In this document: positions 43,053-56,008 of the stretch, in pieces | Position numbering within the stretch: position 1 is the stretch's first letter | Layout of the letters: every line of letters starts with the position of its first letter | Source: Rhinopithecus roxellana | Taxonomy: Eukaryota; Chordata; Mammalia; Primates; Cercopithecidae | Assembly: GCF_007565055.1 (NCBI RefSeq) | Contig: NC_044557.1 | Coordinates: 79,313,019-79,377,018, forward strand | Direction of reading: 5' to 3' | DNA: 64,000 nucleotides | Program-made: the position numbers and the translations under genes | The notes under the pieces: model-generated | Told to the model about the DNA's origin: nothing | Database searches by the model: none | The model's input: only the letters and a program-made list of their open reading frames with translations

Positions 43053-45759
43053 AACTCAGCAAAAGTTGATCTGTAGCAAGAAAGGGATATCCTAACAGAG
43101 ACTGAATGAAGTCTACAGAGGAAGACCTGGAATTACTTTGGAACTCTCTCCGTAGACCCACTGGTTAAAGGTTGTTACAAGTTTCTTAGAGAAGAGGAGT
43201 TGGAGGCTGATACGAGAAACCACACTCTGCACTATAAATTTAGCTTTACATTAGTATGTAAGTTATGCTCTTGTATATTCTCATTAAAGACATGCTCCAT
43301 AGAAAGTATTCAGATGCAATTTTGTGACTTTAGTTCACTGAGGTCACAGAAATTATATCTCAGTTCTTTTAATATATTATTCTAGTAGGATGCATGTAGA
43401 AATACAAATATAGGGAGAGATCACGGTAGGTCTGCATTCTCTACAGCATATTTGTACCAAACACTAACTGGAAGTTGGGAAAAGATCTGTTTGGGAGCAT
43501 TGGGTTAAGCAAAATTAGACAGATTGCTTTAGCATAGACTACCAGTAGGCAAAATGTAATAAAAGCCCCTAAAGGAATATAAATGAAAACTTCCTGGTCT
43601 TATTTTGAAGCAACAGATAACAGGATATGCCTCTTTTGCTGACATAACAAGAATTTAAAGGTGAAGAATCAAGCCATGAGGGCATTAAGATGTGACTTGC
43701 TGAAAAGCAGTAGGATTCCCTTAAAGGGTGGTATGAATTGCTTCTGGATACTTACAGGAGTAGAGGATATAACCGGCAGTTTGTTTGCTCTTCTGGCTTC
43801 TCTCACCTGACAAGTACTTTAATTCATGTTAGCTTCCAATACCACTGACCTAGATGTGCCAATTGAAGAAATCAGGAAATCAACAGAGATCTATTACTTC
43901 TCTGCAACCTTTTCCTTCTATTTACCTTTTCCTCATTTATTAGTTCCTTTTGGAGTAAACCAAAATAAAAACAAGAGGTTTGGGGCTTGCTAAAAAGTTC
44001 TTAGAGATTTCAATCACACATCTCTGAGATTTTTGTGGATCACTTAGTTCAAAAATCGATATAATGCATGCAGCATTTTAAACAATTGTTAACCATTGGA
44101 TTTGTTTATTGGCCATCTATCTCAAGTAATCAGTAGAGCACACTGTGTGAAATAATGCCAAAATGTCAAAGAATGTCTAAAAAAGTATTGCAGTAGCACA
44201 GGAGACTAATATTGTAGCAGTGTTGAAGTGATAGGAAAATAAAATATGTGGAAGCTTACCTTCATAGGACATGTTGACTATTAATAGAAAGGGAGACATA
44301 GGAATAGAGTTTATATATTTGATTTGGAAAGAGCTAGGTCAGTAAAATAGTTCCTCCTGTTTTAACATATATAATTTACATATTATTACAGAATATTTCT
44401 GTTTTTTTTCTTATTTTGAATAATTTCACCCACATATTATTATTCTGCTTTTGAACTTAGCCCTGACATATTCACATGAAATATATTTTTTACTTGCATC
44501 ATAGTTAAACATCAATTAAAACATCACACAGTAATACCACATTTCCTTATTATTAACATTGATTTTATGTTACTTGAAATTAGTTTGGTAACCCAAATGT
44601 CAAACTTGCCATTCAAACTTGAACATTAATTTCAGTCCTTCAGTTCATATACTGTAGTCATGCTTTTGTTTTTTATAAAAATCAAAATCATTTTAATTTA
44701 TTTAAACCTTAGTAACATCTATTTATAAGTGGGGGATGGAGGTTTGCTGAAATTTGGTGTTACTGACAGGTCAAAGTAAAACAAGAAAATGTTTTCTAAA
44801 AGTTACTGAATATACAAACGTATGCATGGTTATTAAAACCTATGGATGACAAATTTAATATTTTTATGATTGTATATTTTTGTCCATGAATTGTTACCTA
44901 TACAAAGATGGTGATTCAATCTCGATACTTGTCAATCACTCTAAATATGAGTATAGTAAGGCTGAGAAATCAGCACCACTTCTGGGTTTCATACATAGGA
45001 CTGGAAGCACATTCACATTTGAATGGAACTCAAGGGCCTTCGCTAATTAAATCAGTCCTTGAAAACCGATATAATGAGTCCCTCCTACAACGTCTTAACT
45101 TAAAATAGAAACTGAATTTTAAGAAGAAAATTATTTTGTCTGTTAAAGTGTCTAATCAGTTCAGAATCCGCGGGATCAAGCATTCTTTAAGCATTCTCCT
45201 TGAAGCAGAAGGCACACACTACAGTTCACTGTCTGATTGCCTTGATGTATTTGCCTATCAAAGAAGATTGTTTTGGCTTCAAGAAGACTCAAACTATTGT
45301 GGAAAGATATGTATATTTATACAGCTGCTACATATCAAGATCAAACTCAAATCCCTATCAACATGAATGTTTTTCAAGACTTATATAACTTCATGTTATC
45401 ATTTTCTTTAAGTTAATTCATTTTATTTTAGAAGTATTAATTGAAAACTGACTGCTTGTCTGGTCTTTTGCTGGATGTTCAATGGTAAGTCCTGATTTCC
45501 CTAAGCTCACCCCATGGAGATAGCTGATGAGACAAATTTAAAAGTTTAAAAATTATAAAACGTTTAAAATAAGTATATAATGGCACACTGTAATAAGTGA
45601 CAGTAAATACATGTATAGGAAATATTAGATGAATAATGAAATAATCGGATGGGAGTCTCTTCTATTCTAAATAATTTTGATTAGCTTCCTGAGTGGTAAT
45701 ATTTAAACTGAAATATAAAATATAAAATATGAAGAAATAATGAGTATTTTAAGGGATAT
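43053..45759. other. Unassigned noncoding DNA
   Basis: About 2.7 kb with no recognised repeat or gene. The frame at 44908-45108 (+, 66 codons) starts with Met and ends in 'LLQRLNLK' but matches no family I know and sits in AT-rich DNA without splice context; I do not call it. Confidence 0.35.
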
Positions 45760-46015
45760 ACATGTTCTTACTCATAAATGAGAGCTAAATAAGAACAAAT
45801 AAACACAAGAGGGGGAACAACAGATGCTGGAGCCTACTCGAGGCAGAAGGATGGAGTAGATGGAGAATAAGAGTACCTGACAACTATCAACTACTATGCT
45901 TAGTATCTGTGTGACTAAATAACCTGTACACCAAATCACTGTGACATGAGATTACCTATATAATGAGCCTGCACATGTACCCCAGAACCTTAAATAAAAA
46001 TTACAAAAAAATTAT
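45760..46015 (+). mobile_element. L1P/L1PB 3'UTR end
   Basis: 'tgttcttactcataaatgag', 'gggaacaacagatgctgg', 'agtacctgacaactatcaac', 'gagcctgcacatgtacccc' then 'agaaccttaaataaaaa' follows the L1 3'UTR to its tail. Truncated at the start of the 3'UTR. Confidence 0.75.
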
Positions 46016-47575
46016 TGATTCTATAGTTAGGATCTATTCCATGATTTAAAGTAGCTTTATTTTGAAAAAAAATTAACCAGATCAGTAAAGCTTATAATAT
46101 TTTGAAAAGAGCATAACAGGGTACCTGATCTTTCAAATATTAAAATATATAGTCATTGAACAATATAAACAGATGTTTTGATCAATGATATATTATTGCA
46201 AGGACAAAATTCTAGTGTTTGAAATAATTTAACATTATTTGCAAGAATTACTTGTCAATAGGGAATGAATGTGTGATAAGATAAATTGCACTCAAAAATT
46301 AACTCATTATTAATAATTTATCTCAATTTCACAGCATACACTTAAATAAGTAAATAAATAAGTGAATTTTCTTAAATGGATAAGTTTAGAGCTTAAGGTC
46401 TTAAAATTATTTTTAAAACCTTATTTATATATTAACCTATCAGTTGACAAGAAATATTCATCACAAATACAATGTAAGACATTTTAAAAAATATTTGCTA
46501 TAGCTGAAAACATAAAAACTCCAAACCATAACCTGAAGAATAGCTATTTATATTCATGAATGAGAAATGATAATGTCTTTAATATTCAAAGAGTTTATGC
46601 AAGAAGCAGCAAAGATTAAAATTTCAGAGCTCTGATTTAAGAGGAGACAAGTTTGAATCGCAGCTTCACTGCATATTAGCCATTTAACCATATGCAAGTT
46701 ACTTGAACTCTTTAAATATTAATGGCTTATATATAATGTAGAAATAATTATAGTATCAACTTGTTGGTTTGTTAGAAAGATCAAATAAAGTAATGTAATG
46801 CTTGGCATATTTTAAGTATTCAGCTGTTATTGATAGTATCACCGTTGCTCATATGATAATTATAAATCAACATAAATGTTCATCATATTAGTAAAAGTAT
46901 GAATATAATATGCCATGTTCCTTGTCAAAGTAGTTTAGATATAGAAATAAAATAATTAAGAAAGAAAAAAGAAAAAATATATAAGATAGTATGTTAATTA
47001 TTGTAGCTTGATTGTAGTGATTATTTCACAATAGATATATATATATTTAAACATCAAGTTGTACACCTTAAATATATACAACTCATATTGTCAACTATAC
47101 TTAAATAAAGACGAAAAACAGTCAAAAGATAAGAAGTTAAAAATATATCCTGTTGTTGGAAAGAATACAAATTGCTACAAGTTTCTTGTACGTAGTTTGG
47201 TTAGTAACCTGAAAATGTTAATGTCCTTTCTCCCAGTGATATGACTTCTAATGCACTTTAAAAATCTAATCTGATTCCTTCTTCTGCAGACTCTTATTTG
47301 ATTTGCCTGTCTTTTTTCCATCAATACCTATCATTTCCTTGTTTTAAAATATTTGTTGTGTTTGTCTTTATTTCTGATGACCTTTACAAGTCTGGTTTTA
47401 CTATGCTAATTTAATTTCTATATTTTAAATGCTTCCATTATGATTTAAATAATTTAATTCAGTCCATAATTTTCCTCTTTAATATTTTGCTCAACACTTT
47501 ATCTTATCTTTCATTTACACTGTGTATTTTACCTGATTCACTTATTTTATCAACTGTTTATTTTTCCCTCCCTCT
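46016..47575. other. Unassigned AT-rich noncoding DNA
   Basis: No gene or repeat family recognised. Strongly AT-rich with several tataa/ttaaa strings. Confidence 0.35.
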
Positions 47576-47700
47576 TGCCATTTCTTTCTCTTTCCTTCCC
47601 CTTTCTCCTTCCTTCCTTCCTTCCTTCCTTCCTTCCTTCCTTCCTTCCTTCCTTTGTTTCTTCTTTCCTTTTTTCTTTCCTCCTTCCCTTTCTTCCTCTC
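47575..47700 (+). repeat. (TTCC)n microsatellite in a pyrimidine tract
   Basis: About 12 uninterrupted ttcc units from 47607 to 47655 within a wider C/T-rich tract. On the minus strand this is (GGAA)12, and it lies just beyond the 3' side of the antisense L1 at 47722-52600. Confidence 0.95.
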
Positions 47701-47721
47701 AATATATTGTAGATATATAAT

Positions 47722-50700
47722 TGGCTTCCTATTTCTGCATTAGTTTGTTAAGGATAATACCTCCAGCTTCACCCATGTTCTTGCAAAGGACATGATCTTG
47801 TTCCTTTTTATAGCTGTATAGTATTCCATGGTGTATATTTAATACATTTCTTCATCCATTCTACTGTTGATGGGCATTTATATTGATTCCACGTATCTTT
47901 GCTATTGTGAATAGTGCTTCAGTGAACATATGCATGCATGTGTCTTTATGGCAGAACAATTTATATTCCTTTGGATATATACCCAGTAATGGGATTGCTG
48001 GGTGCCATGTAGTTCTGCTTTTAGCTCTTTGAGAAATCGCCACACTGCTTTCCATAATGGCTGAACTAATGTATACTCCCACCAATAGTGTATAAGCATT
48101 CCCTTTTCACTGCAACCTAGCCAGAATCTGTTACTTTTTTACTTTTTAATCGTAGCCATTCTGACTGAGATGTGAGATGGTATCTCATTATGGTTTTGAC
48201 TTCCATTCCTCTAATAATTAGTGATGTTGAGCATTTTGTCATATGCTTGTTAGCCATGTATCTTCTTTTGAAAAATGGCTGTTCATGTCCTTTGTCCACG
48301 TTTTAATGGAGTTGTTTGGTTTTTGCTTGTTAACTTGTTTAAGGGTCTTATAGATTCTCAATATCAGGCCTTTGTTAAATGTGTAGTTTGCAAATATTTT
48401 CTCCCATTATGTAGGTTGTCTGTTTACTCAGTTGGTAGTTCCTTTTGTTGTGCAGAAGCTCTTTAGTTTAATTAGATGCCTTTTGTAAATTTTTGCTTCT
48501 GTTGCAATCGTTTTTTTTAGACTTCATCATGAAATCTTTGCCAGCTCCTATGTCCAGAATGGTATTTCCTAGGTTATCTTCCAGGAATTTCATACTTTTG
48601 AATTTTACACTTTAGTCTTTAACCCATCTTGAGTTAATTTTTGTACATGGTGTAAGTAAGGAATCCAGTTTCAATTTATCCTTTCCCGTTGCTTGTTTCT
48701 GTCAGCTTTGTTGAATATCAGACAGTTGTAAGTGTGTTGCATTATTTCTGGGCTCTCTCTTCTATTCCGTTGGGATTTGTATCTATTTTTGTACCAGTAC
48801 TATGTTGTTTTTGTTACTGTAGTCCTGTAGTATAGTTTGAAGTCAGGTAATGTGATGCCTCTAGCTTTGTTCTTTTTGCTTAGTATTGCCTTGGCTGTTC
48901 AGACTCTTTTTTTGTTCCATATGAATTTTAAAATAGTTTTTCTGGTTCTCTGAGAAATGTCATTGATAGTTTAATAGGAATGGCAATAAATATATAAATT
49001 GCTTTGGGCATTATGACCAATTTAACTATATTGATATTTCCTATCCATGAGCATTAAATATTTTTCCATTTGGTTATGTCATTTCTGAAATCTTTGAGCA
49101 GCGTTTTATAATTCTCATCGTGGAGGTCTTTCACCTCCCTGGTTAGCTGTATTCCTACATATTTCATTCTTTTTGTGGCCATTGTGAATGAGATTATGTT
49201 ACTGATTTGGCTCTCAGCATGAATGTTGTTGGCATATAGGAATACTACTAATTTTTGTACATTGATTTTTGTATCCTGAAACTTTGCTGATGTTCTTTAT
49301 CAACTGAAAAGGTTTTGGAGTAGAGGCTGTGGAGTTTTCTAGATATAGAATTATGTCATCTGGAAACTGGGATAGTTTGCCTGCCTCTCTTCTTATTTGT
49401 ATGCTGTTTATTTATTTCTCTTGCCAAACTGCTCTGGTCAGGACTACCAATACTATGTTGAATAGGAGTGGTGAAAGAGGGAGGGCATCCTTGATTTTTG
49501 CTGGTTTTCAAGGGAAATGTTTCCAGCTTTTGTCCATTCAGTATGATGTTGGCTGTGGGTTTGTCATGAATGGATCTTATTCTTTTGAAGCATGTTTCTT
49601 CATTAACTAATTTTTGAGTGTTTTTAATATGAAAAGATGTTATATTTTATTGAAATCCTTTTCTGCATCTATTGAGATACTCATGTGGTTTTTGTCTTTA
49701 GTTATGTTTATGTGATGAATCACATTTATTTGATTTGTGTGTGTTGAACCAACCTTGAGTCTCAGGGATAAAGCCTACTTGATGAAGTAGTTTCACTTTT
49801 TGGTGTACTGCTGGATTTGCTTTGCTGGTATATTTTTGAGTATTTTTGCATCACTGATCATCAAGGATATTGGTCTGGAGTTTTATTTTTGCATGTGTGT
49901 CTCTACCACGTTTTGGTATTAGGATGATTCTGGACTCATACAATGAGTTGAGAAGGAGTCCTTCCTCCTCAATTTTTGGGGAAAGTTTCAGTAGGAATGA
50001 TACCAGCTCTTCTTTGTACCCCTGGTAGAATTCAGCTGTGAAACCATCTGGTCCTCAGCTTTTTCTATTTGGTAGGCTATTTGTTACTAATTCAATTTCA
50101 GAGCTCATTATTGGTCTCTTCAGGGATTCGATTTCTTCCTGGTTCAATCTTGGAAAGATGTGTATGTCCAGGAATGCATCATCCATCTCCTCTAGATTTT
50201 CTAGCTTGTGTGCATATAGGGGTTTATAGCAGTCTGTAATGGTTCTTTGTATTTCTCTGGGGTCAGTGGTAACACCTGCATTGTCATTTCTTATTGTGTT
50301 TATTTTAATATTCTCTCTTATTAGTCTGGACAGCAATCTATCTATCTCATTAATTTTTCCAATAACCAACTCTTGGATTTGTTAATCTTTTGAATGGTTT
50401 TTCCTGTCTCTATCTCCTTTAGTTCAGCTCTGATTTTGGTTATTTCTTGTCTTCTGGTAGCTTTGGAGTTGGTTAACTCTTGCTTGTCTATTTCTTCTAG
50501 TTGTGATGGTAGGTTGTTAAGTTGAAATCTCTCTAGCTTTTTGATGTGGGCATTTGGTGTTATAAATTTTCCTCATAACATTGTCTTAGCTGTGTCCCAG
50601 AGATTCTGGTATGTTGTCTTTGGGGTTATTAGTTTCAGAGAACTTGTTGACTTCTGCTTTAATTTTACTATTTACCCAAAAGTCATTCAGGAGCAGGTTG

Positions 50701-52600
50701 CTTAATTTCCATGTAATTCTGAGATTTTGAGCGATATTCTTAGTCTTGATTTTTAATTCAATTGTGCTGGGTTCTGAGTGTGTGATTGGTATGATTTTTG
50801 TTCTTTTGCATTTGTTAAGGATTGTTTTATACCCAATTGTGTGGAAGAGTTCTGTAGATGTCTATTAGGTTTATATAGTCGATTGTTGACTTCAGTTCCT
50901 AAATATCTTTGTTGATTTTCCACCACAAGGATCCATCTAATATTGTCAATGGGGTGTTGAAGTCTTTCACTATTATTGTGTGGGAGTCTAAGTTATTGTG
51001 TGGGAGTCTAAGTCTCCTCATAGGTCTCTAAGAACTTGCTTTATGAAACTGGATCCTCCTGTGTTGGTTGTATATTTATTTAGGATAGTTAGGTGTTCTG
51101 GTTGAATTTAATCCTTTATCCTAATTTAATGTCCTTCTTGGTCTTTTTTTATTTTTATTGGTTTAAAGTGCTTTTTTTCTGAAGTTAGGATTGCAACCCC
51201 TTTCATTTCTGATTTCTGTTTCCTAGGCAGATTTTTCTCCATCCCTTTATTTTGAGAGTAGAAATATCATTGCATGTGAGATAGCACTCTTGAAGACAGT
51301 ATACCATTGAGTTTTGCTTCTTTATCCAGCTTTCTACTCTGTTCCTTTTTAATTAGAGGCATTGAGCCCATTTACATTCAAGGTTAGTGTTAATATGTGT
51401 GGATTTGGTCCTGTCATTGTGTTGTTAGTTATTACGCATACATGTTCTCATGACTGCTTTAGAGTGTCACTGGTCTTTGTGCTTGAGTGTACTTTTCTAT
51501 TGACTGGTAACTGTTCTTCCTTTGCTTATTTACCACTCCTTTCAGGACTGTTTTAAGGCAGGCCTGGTAGTAGTGAATTCCTTCAGCATTGTTTGTCTAA
51601 AAAGAATCTCATTTCTCCTTTACTTAAAAAGTTTAGTTTGACTGTATATAAAATCATTGGCTGCAGTATTTTTTGATTTGAGAATGTTGAATATAGGTCC
51701 ATAATCTCTTCTGGTTTATAGAGTTTCTGCTGAAAGGTCCACTGTTACCACTGTTAACCATATTGAGTTCCCTTTGAAGGTAACCTGTCCTTTTCTTTAA
51801 CATGTTAAAATTTCTTTTTGATCTTGGGAAATCTGATGATTATGTGTCTTGAGGGTAATCTTCTTGTGTAGTATCTTGCAGGAGTTCTCTGTATTTCCTG
51901 ACTTTGAATGTCGGACTCTCTAGCAAAGAAATCCTCATCTATGAGGAAATTTTAATGGATGGTATATTAAAATATATTTTCCAAGTTACTTGCTTTCTCC
52001 CCATCTCTTTCAGGGATCTCAATGATTCATAGATTTGGCTTCTAATAATCCCATATTTCTTGGAAGTTTTAAAAATTTATTTTTGTTATCTTTTCTTTAT
52101 CCCTATCTGACCATGTTATTTCAGAGAGTCAGTCTTCAAGCTTTTAGATGTTTTTCTCTGTTTGGTCTATTCTGATGTTAATACTTGCAATTGCATTATG
52201 AAATTTTTGTAGTGTGTTTTTCAAGGTCTATCAGGTCAGTTAGTTTCTTTTTCATGGTATTTTATCTGTAAGCTCTTGTATAATTTTATCATGATTCTTA
52301 GATTCTTTATATTGGGTTTCAGTGTTCTCCTGGATCTTAATGATCTTCATTTCTATCCATATTCAGAATTCTATTTCTGCCATTTCAGCCACCTCTTCCC
52401 AGTTAAGAACCCTTGCTGGAGAACTAGTGCAGTTGTTTAGAGGACAGGATACCTTCGGCCATTGGAGTTGCTGGAATTATTGCACTGGCTCCTTCTCATC
52501 TCTGCGTGGGCATTCCTTTTCCTTGGTGGAAACTGTATTCAGTGAAAGCTTATATATCATTAGGGTAACTGAGTAATGCCATCTGGTTCCACATACTCTC
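47722..52600 (-). mobile_element. Near full-length L1 (L1P/L1PB-type), antisense, 3'UTR missing
   Basis: On the plus strand it runs through complemented ORF2 from its C-terminus ('gtatagtattccatggtgta', 'tatacccagtaatgggattg', 'ttgcttttgttgcaatcg'-type), RT ('gccttggctgttcag', 'ctgatgttctttatcaact'), then endonuclease ('gtgtgattggtatgattttt', 'gggtgttgaagtctttcac'), inter-ORF and ORF1 ('ggcaggcctggtagtag', 'tctcatttctcctttact', 'tcttgggaaatctgatgatt'). The 3'UTR and A tail are absent and replaced by the TTCC tract. The upstream ORF1/5'UTR end near 52600 is not sharp. Multiple stops break both ORFs. Confidence 0.85.
50055..50369 (-). pseudogene. L1 ORF2 remnant between endonuclease and RT
   Basis: 104 open codons: 'KINEIDRLLSRLIRENIKIN', 'GVTTDPREIQRTITDCYKPL', 'NLEEMDDAFLDIHIFPRLNQ', 'EIESLKRPIMSSEIE'. 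This is the conserved stretch linking the L1 endonuclease and reverse transcriptase domains. The surrounding ORF2 is broken. Confidence 0.9.
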
Positions 52601-54479
52601 CTTTGGTCACTTTATGGCTAGTGTAGCAGGGACCCTCTGCCTAGATTTACACATGTTAATTAATGTCTCATGTCTCTCTTATTAAAAGTGAAAGAATTGA
52701 GTACAATGAAGGGGATGAATGTTTTAGGTAAACTTTTTGTGTGAATTAAAATCTTAAAGTTATTTTTGATGCTCATTTAATATCTGGGTCATTTTGAATT
52801 CAGAAAGAATTCTGATATGGGGAAACATGTTTCCAAAATTGTGGAGTAGTTCTTATCCATAAATACCCATATCTGGTAGTTCAGGATTTCTTGTTTTTCA
52901 AGGGTTTCACTGAAGTTTTAGGTTACTAAAGATAAAAATTATAGTTAACATAATTCTGTATACAAAAGGTACCAGAAAGGGTTATTTTATTAGTGAACAA
53001 AAGAATAATTTTGTCTAATTCAGAGGTTATTTAAAAGTTAGTTAAAATTACAGATTTGAAAAGGTTATTTATGAAACAATGTAGTAAGAAATCATTAAGT
53101 AGGGGAGAAAGATGTGGAAAAGATTATATAATAAAATATTCTTTAAAATGTGATACAGTATTGGAGACATTTGGCTAACTAACATTTTTCATAGTTAAGT
53201 TCTCAGTCTTGATTAAAGTAAAATAAAAAGTACTGTAGAGAAATGCATCAGCAGTTTGGCAATTCTTTTTTTAATATAGTTAAGCATGAAGCCGAATTTA
53301 CTGTGAAGCCAAATTTCACATACATGCTTGCATTACTTCACATTATATTTACCATTTTGCCAAAGGGCTTTTGCCTACTTTACAACTAGGTAAGGCCTGG
53401 GAATATGTGGAGCTGATCACACCCCAGTCATGCTGGAAATAGTCAGACCTTATCAGCACTTAGCACATAATTAACATAACTTACCAGGTTTTACATTAAA
53501 ATTAAAATTGCTAAGGGTTGCCATTATAGCATACAATTGAGGCTATTAGAAACAGTTTTACATGCAACATGTGTAAGAATAGTAGTATGTGGGCTTTCTT
53601 CTCTTTTTGTAAAGGTTTTGCTTCTTTAAAATTTATCATTATTTTGAAAAAATAAATAATTTATGGTAATCTGGAATTCCAAAATCAAACTTCAGTTAAT
53701 TGTCTTTCCTAATGCCTGGCTTTTTGGATGGATCAGAGGACCTCTGAAAACATCCAGAAAGAGTTTTACAAGATTATGTGGCATGTTTAGGTACATGGGA
53801 TTACCAAAATGATGTTCAATTTCTGTAGGTTGTATTTTTTGAATAACACTAATATATGTTCCAAAATTGTACCAGATTTCTAAAATCCCAATGTGTAAGT
53901 ATATGCTGTTAATTATAATTATAGTTATTCTCTTAAGTTATTGTAAACCACAGAAATAACCAAATTTCCATGTAAATAGCTACTGACCCAAGTAGAACAA
54001 AAAATTAATTAAATACCAAGAAAATACTTTGTCAAATTTTCATGTTAAACCATACTAAAATTGTTTAAATATGCAATTAGAAATAACTCCATGGTCTAAC
54101 TCAAATTTACTATGGTAACCCATCATATGCATATAATTTGGATAAACAACCAGTATTCAAGAGGATATGTCACTTTGCCCTTACTGAGTCCTTACAGCTT
54201 TTATTAAAAGCTCTGCATTCTGTGACTCATCATGGAAAAGGTAAAATAAACCAAATTGAATACATTGATGTGGTAACTTATAAGTTGCTAAAATAGTTTA
54301 TAACCAATGTTTGGTCCTATGTTCTTGGGAAAACAATTACAGTTTCAGGTACATTTGGTCACCTGGTGGGTCATTTAAACATTTTATAAAGCGATTTCAT
54401 TCGATTGTTATTTTCAGTGCATGTTTTCTGGTTGTATAAAAGCTTTCCCATGCAAGAGGGCTGATGTTATGACAGTAGA
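52601..54479. other. Unassigned noncoding DNA
   Basis: About 1.9 kb. The part at 53240-54480 has a texture like a decayed repeat, perhaps upstream proviral sequence, but I cannot name it and see no motif. No gene recognised. Confidence 0.3.
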
Positions 54480-54530
54480 TTATTGTGCTACAGTGTGTTT
54501 TCACCAGGTATAAAAGCTTTTTACGACTTG

Positions 54531-54671
54531 GATCTTCTGAGAACATCAAAAACTGTCCTTACCATCTATACTACAACAAAACTTCAGGACCTTAAACTTT
54601 GGATTCATAATCTGACAACTGAGAACAGTCCATCCACACTCTTGGAACTGTACACCCATTGGAACCCTTAA
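54531..54671 (+). pseudogene. ERV pol: integrase C-terminal remnant
   Basis: A frame ending at a stop near 54669 contains 'TTTKLQDLKLWIHN', matching the gammaretrovirus-type integrase C-terminal pattern of a T-x-x-KL-x-G/D-x-x-x-WIH block. In an intact provirus this is where pol ends next to env. The rest of integrase is not recognisable upstream, so it is a short relic. Confidence 0.5.
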
Positions 54672-54906
54672 GATAAAACTAACCAGAGAAATTTCTCCCA
54701 AGAAGAAGATGACATCCTCTATGTAAACAGCTTTTCCCAAGTTCACAGATTAAGACTTCTACTATCATGAAACTCTTATCTTACTCTTGCTTATGCCTTG
54801 ATGAACAATAGAAGTAGAAAAGGGATCTGTTATGTACACTTATGGGATATACTTTTATTTGTGAAAGAATTTGTATCCAGCCTTATACCTGGATATCCTT
54901 ATACTT

Positions 54907-55198
54907 TTTTTTGAGTCGGAGTCTCACTCTTGTCACCCAGGCTGGAGTGCAGTGGCGTGATCTTAGCTCACTGCAACCTCTACCTCCTGGATTCAAGTGA
55001 TTCTCCTTCTTCAGCCTCCCAAGTAGCTGGGATTACAGGCACCTGCCTCCATGCAGGGTTAATTTTTGTATTTTTAATAGAGACAGGGTTTCACCATGTT
55101 GGCCATGCTGGTTTTAAACTCCTGACATCAGGTGATCCACCTGCCTCAGCCTCCCAAAGTGCTGGGATTATGGGCATGAGCCACCACACCCAGACAAA
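54907..55198 (-). mobile_element. AluS element, antisense, within ERV env region
   Basis: Complemented full-length Alu: short T run, 'gagtcggagtctcactcttg' to 'gagccaccacacccagac'. Perfect duplications 'cttatacttt' at 54898-54907 and 55199-55208. The plus-strand frame across it is Alu-derived. Confidence 0.93.
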
Positions 55199-55680
55199 CT
55201 TATACTTTAGTAGATAAAAGATAAAGGCCCAACATAGGTAAGAAACCTTAATAGTATATATGTTGCCTCATCATCATTCAGAAACAAAGCATGGGTTCAC
55301 TCCTCTTAAGCCACATCATGGGTTAAAGAGATCATTGCCAGGAGGCCTTCACTCTTCTAGAAGAGCATCATTTGTTAGGTCCTATTCTGTGGTTTAAACT
55401 ACAAGAGACAATGATTAGAAATGTATTCCCCAGATAGGCTCTATAGAAAATTCTACTGTAAAGGGCTATAGTTACACAACAGACTTCAAATTCTCTTGTG
55501 AAAGTTATGATAGAATAGGCAGAACAAAGAAGTATCTGTGCAGATGCTGGCAGTTGTGACCTATAGAGAAATACATCAAATGAAGATTATAGAAATTCAG
55601 TGGTAGGGGATTAACAAAGAGACTGCTTAGTAAAGTGAATAGACTCTTTATCTAGCTAATTCTTTGATCTATTTGATGTT

Positions 55681-55854
55681 AGGAGGTTTGGATTATGGGG
55701 ACCAGGGATAAGGAGCATACTCCTAACTCTTGGTATTATCCTTCCAATTGTCATAATAGTAGTCTCCCTGGTACACTGTATTCTCTCAAAGGTTTTAAAT
55801 GTTTGGATGCAGTCATCTCTAGGCTGTCATATGGTCTCTCTTCAACTAAAATGA
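55681..55854 (+). pseudogene. ERV env transmembrane-subunit C-terminus remnant
   Basis: One frame reads about 57 codons to a stop at 55852-55854: a 'WGPG' turn, a strongly hydrophobic run of about 20 residues rich in Ile, Leu and Val (the membrane anchor), 'HCILS' and a short polar tail. This is the pattern of the anchor and cytoplasmic tail of a gamma-type retroviral envelope. No surface subunit or fusion region is intact upstream, so it cannot make an envelope. A different frame over the same DNA is a shadow. Confidence 0.6.
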
Positions 55855-56008
55855 CAAGGGCTGAAAGAAATGTGCAACTATGAGGACACTGTAACCTATG
55901 AATGATATGCTGAGTCCAGAAACCCAAAATGATGGTAACTGAGAGTGGCGCTAAGACCCTAAGTTTTGGTCACAATCTTACCTAAGTGAGAACCTGACCA
56001 AAAAGGGG

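Noticed and set aside
44908..45108. 66-codon plus-strand frame in unassigned DNA
   Set aside because: No recognisable domain, no splice signals around it, and frames of this length are common by chance in 64 kb.
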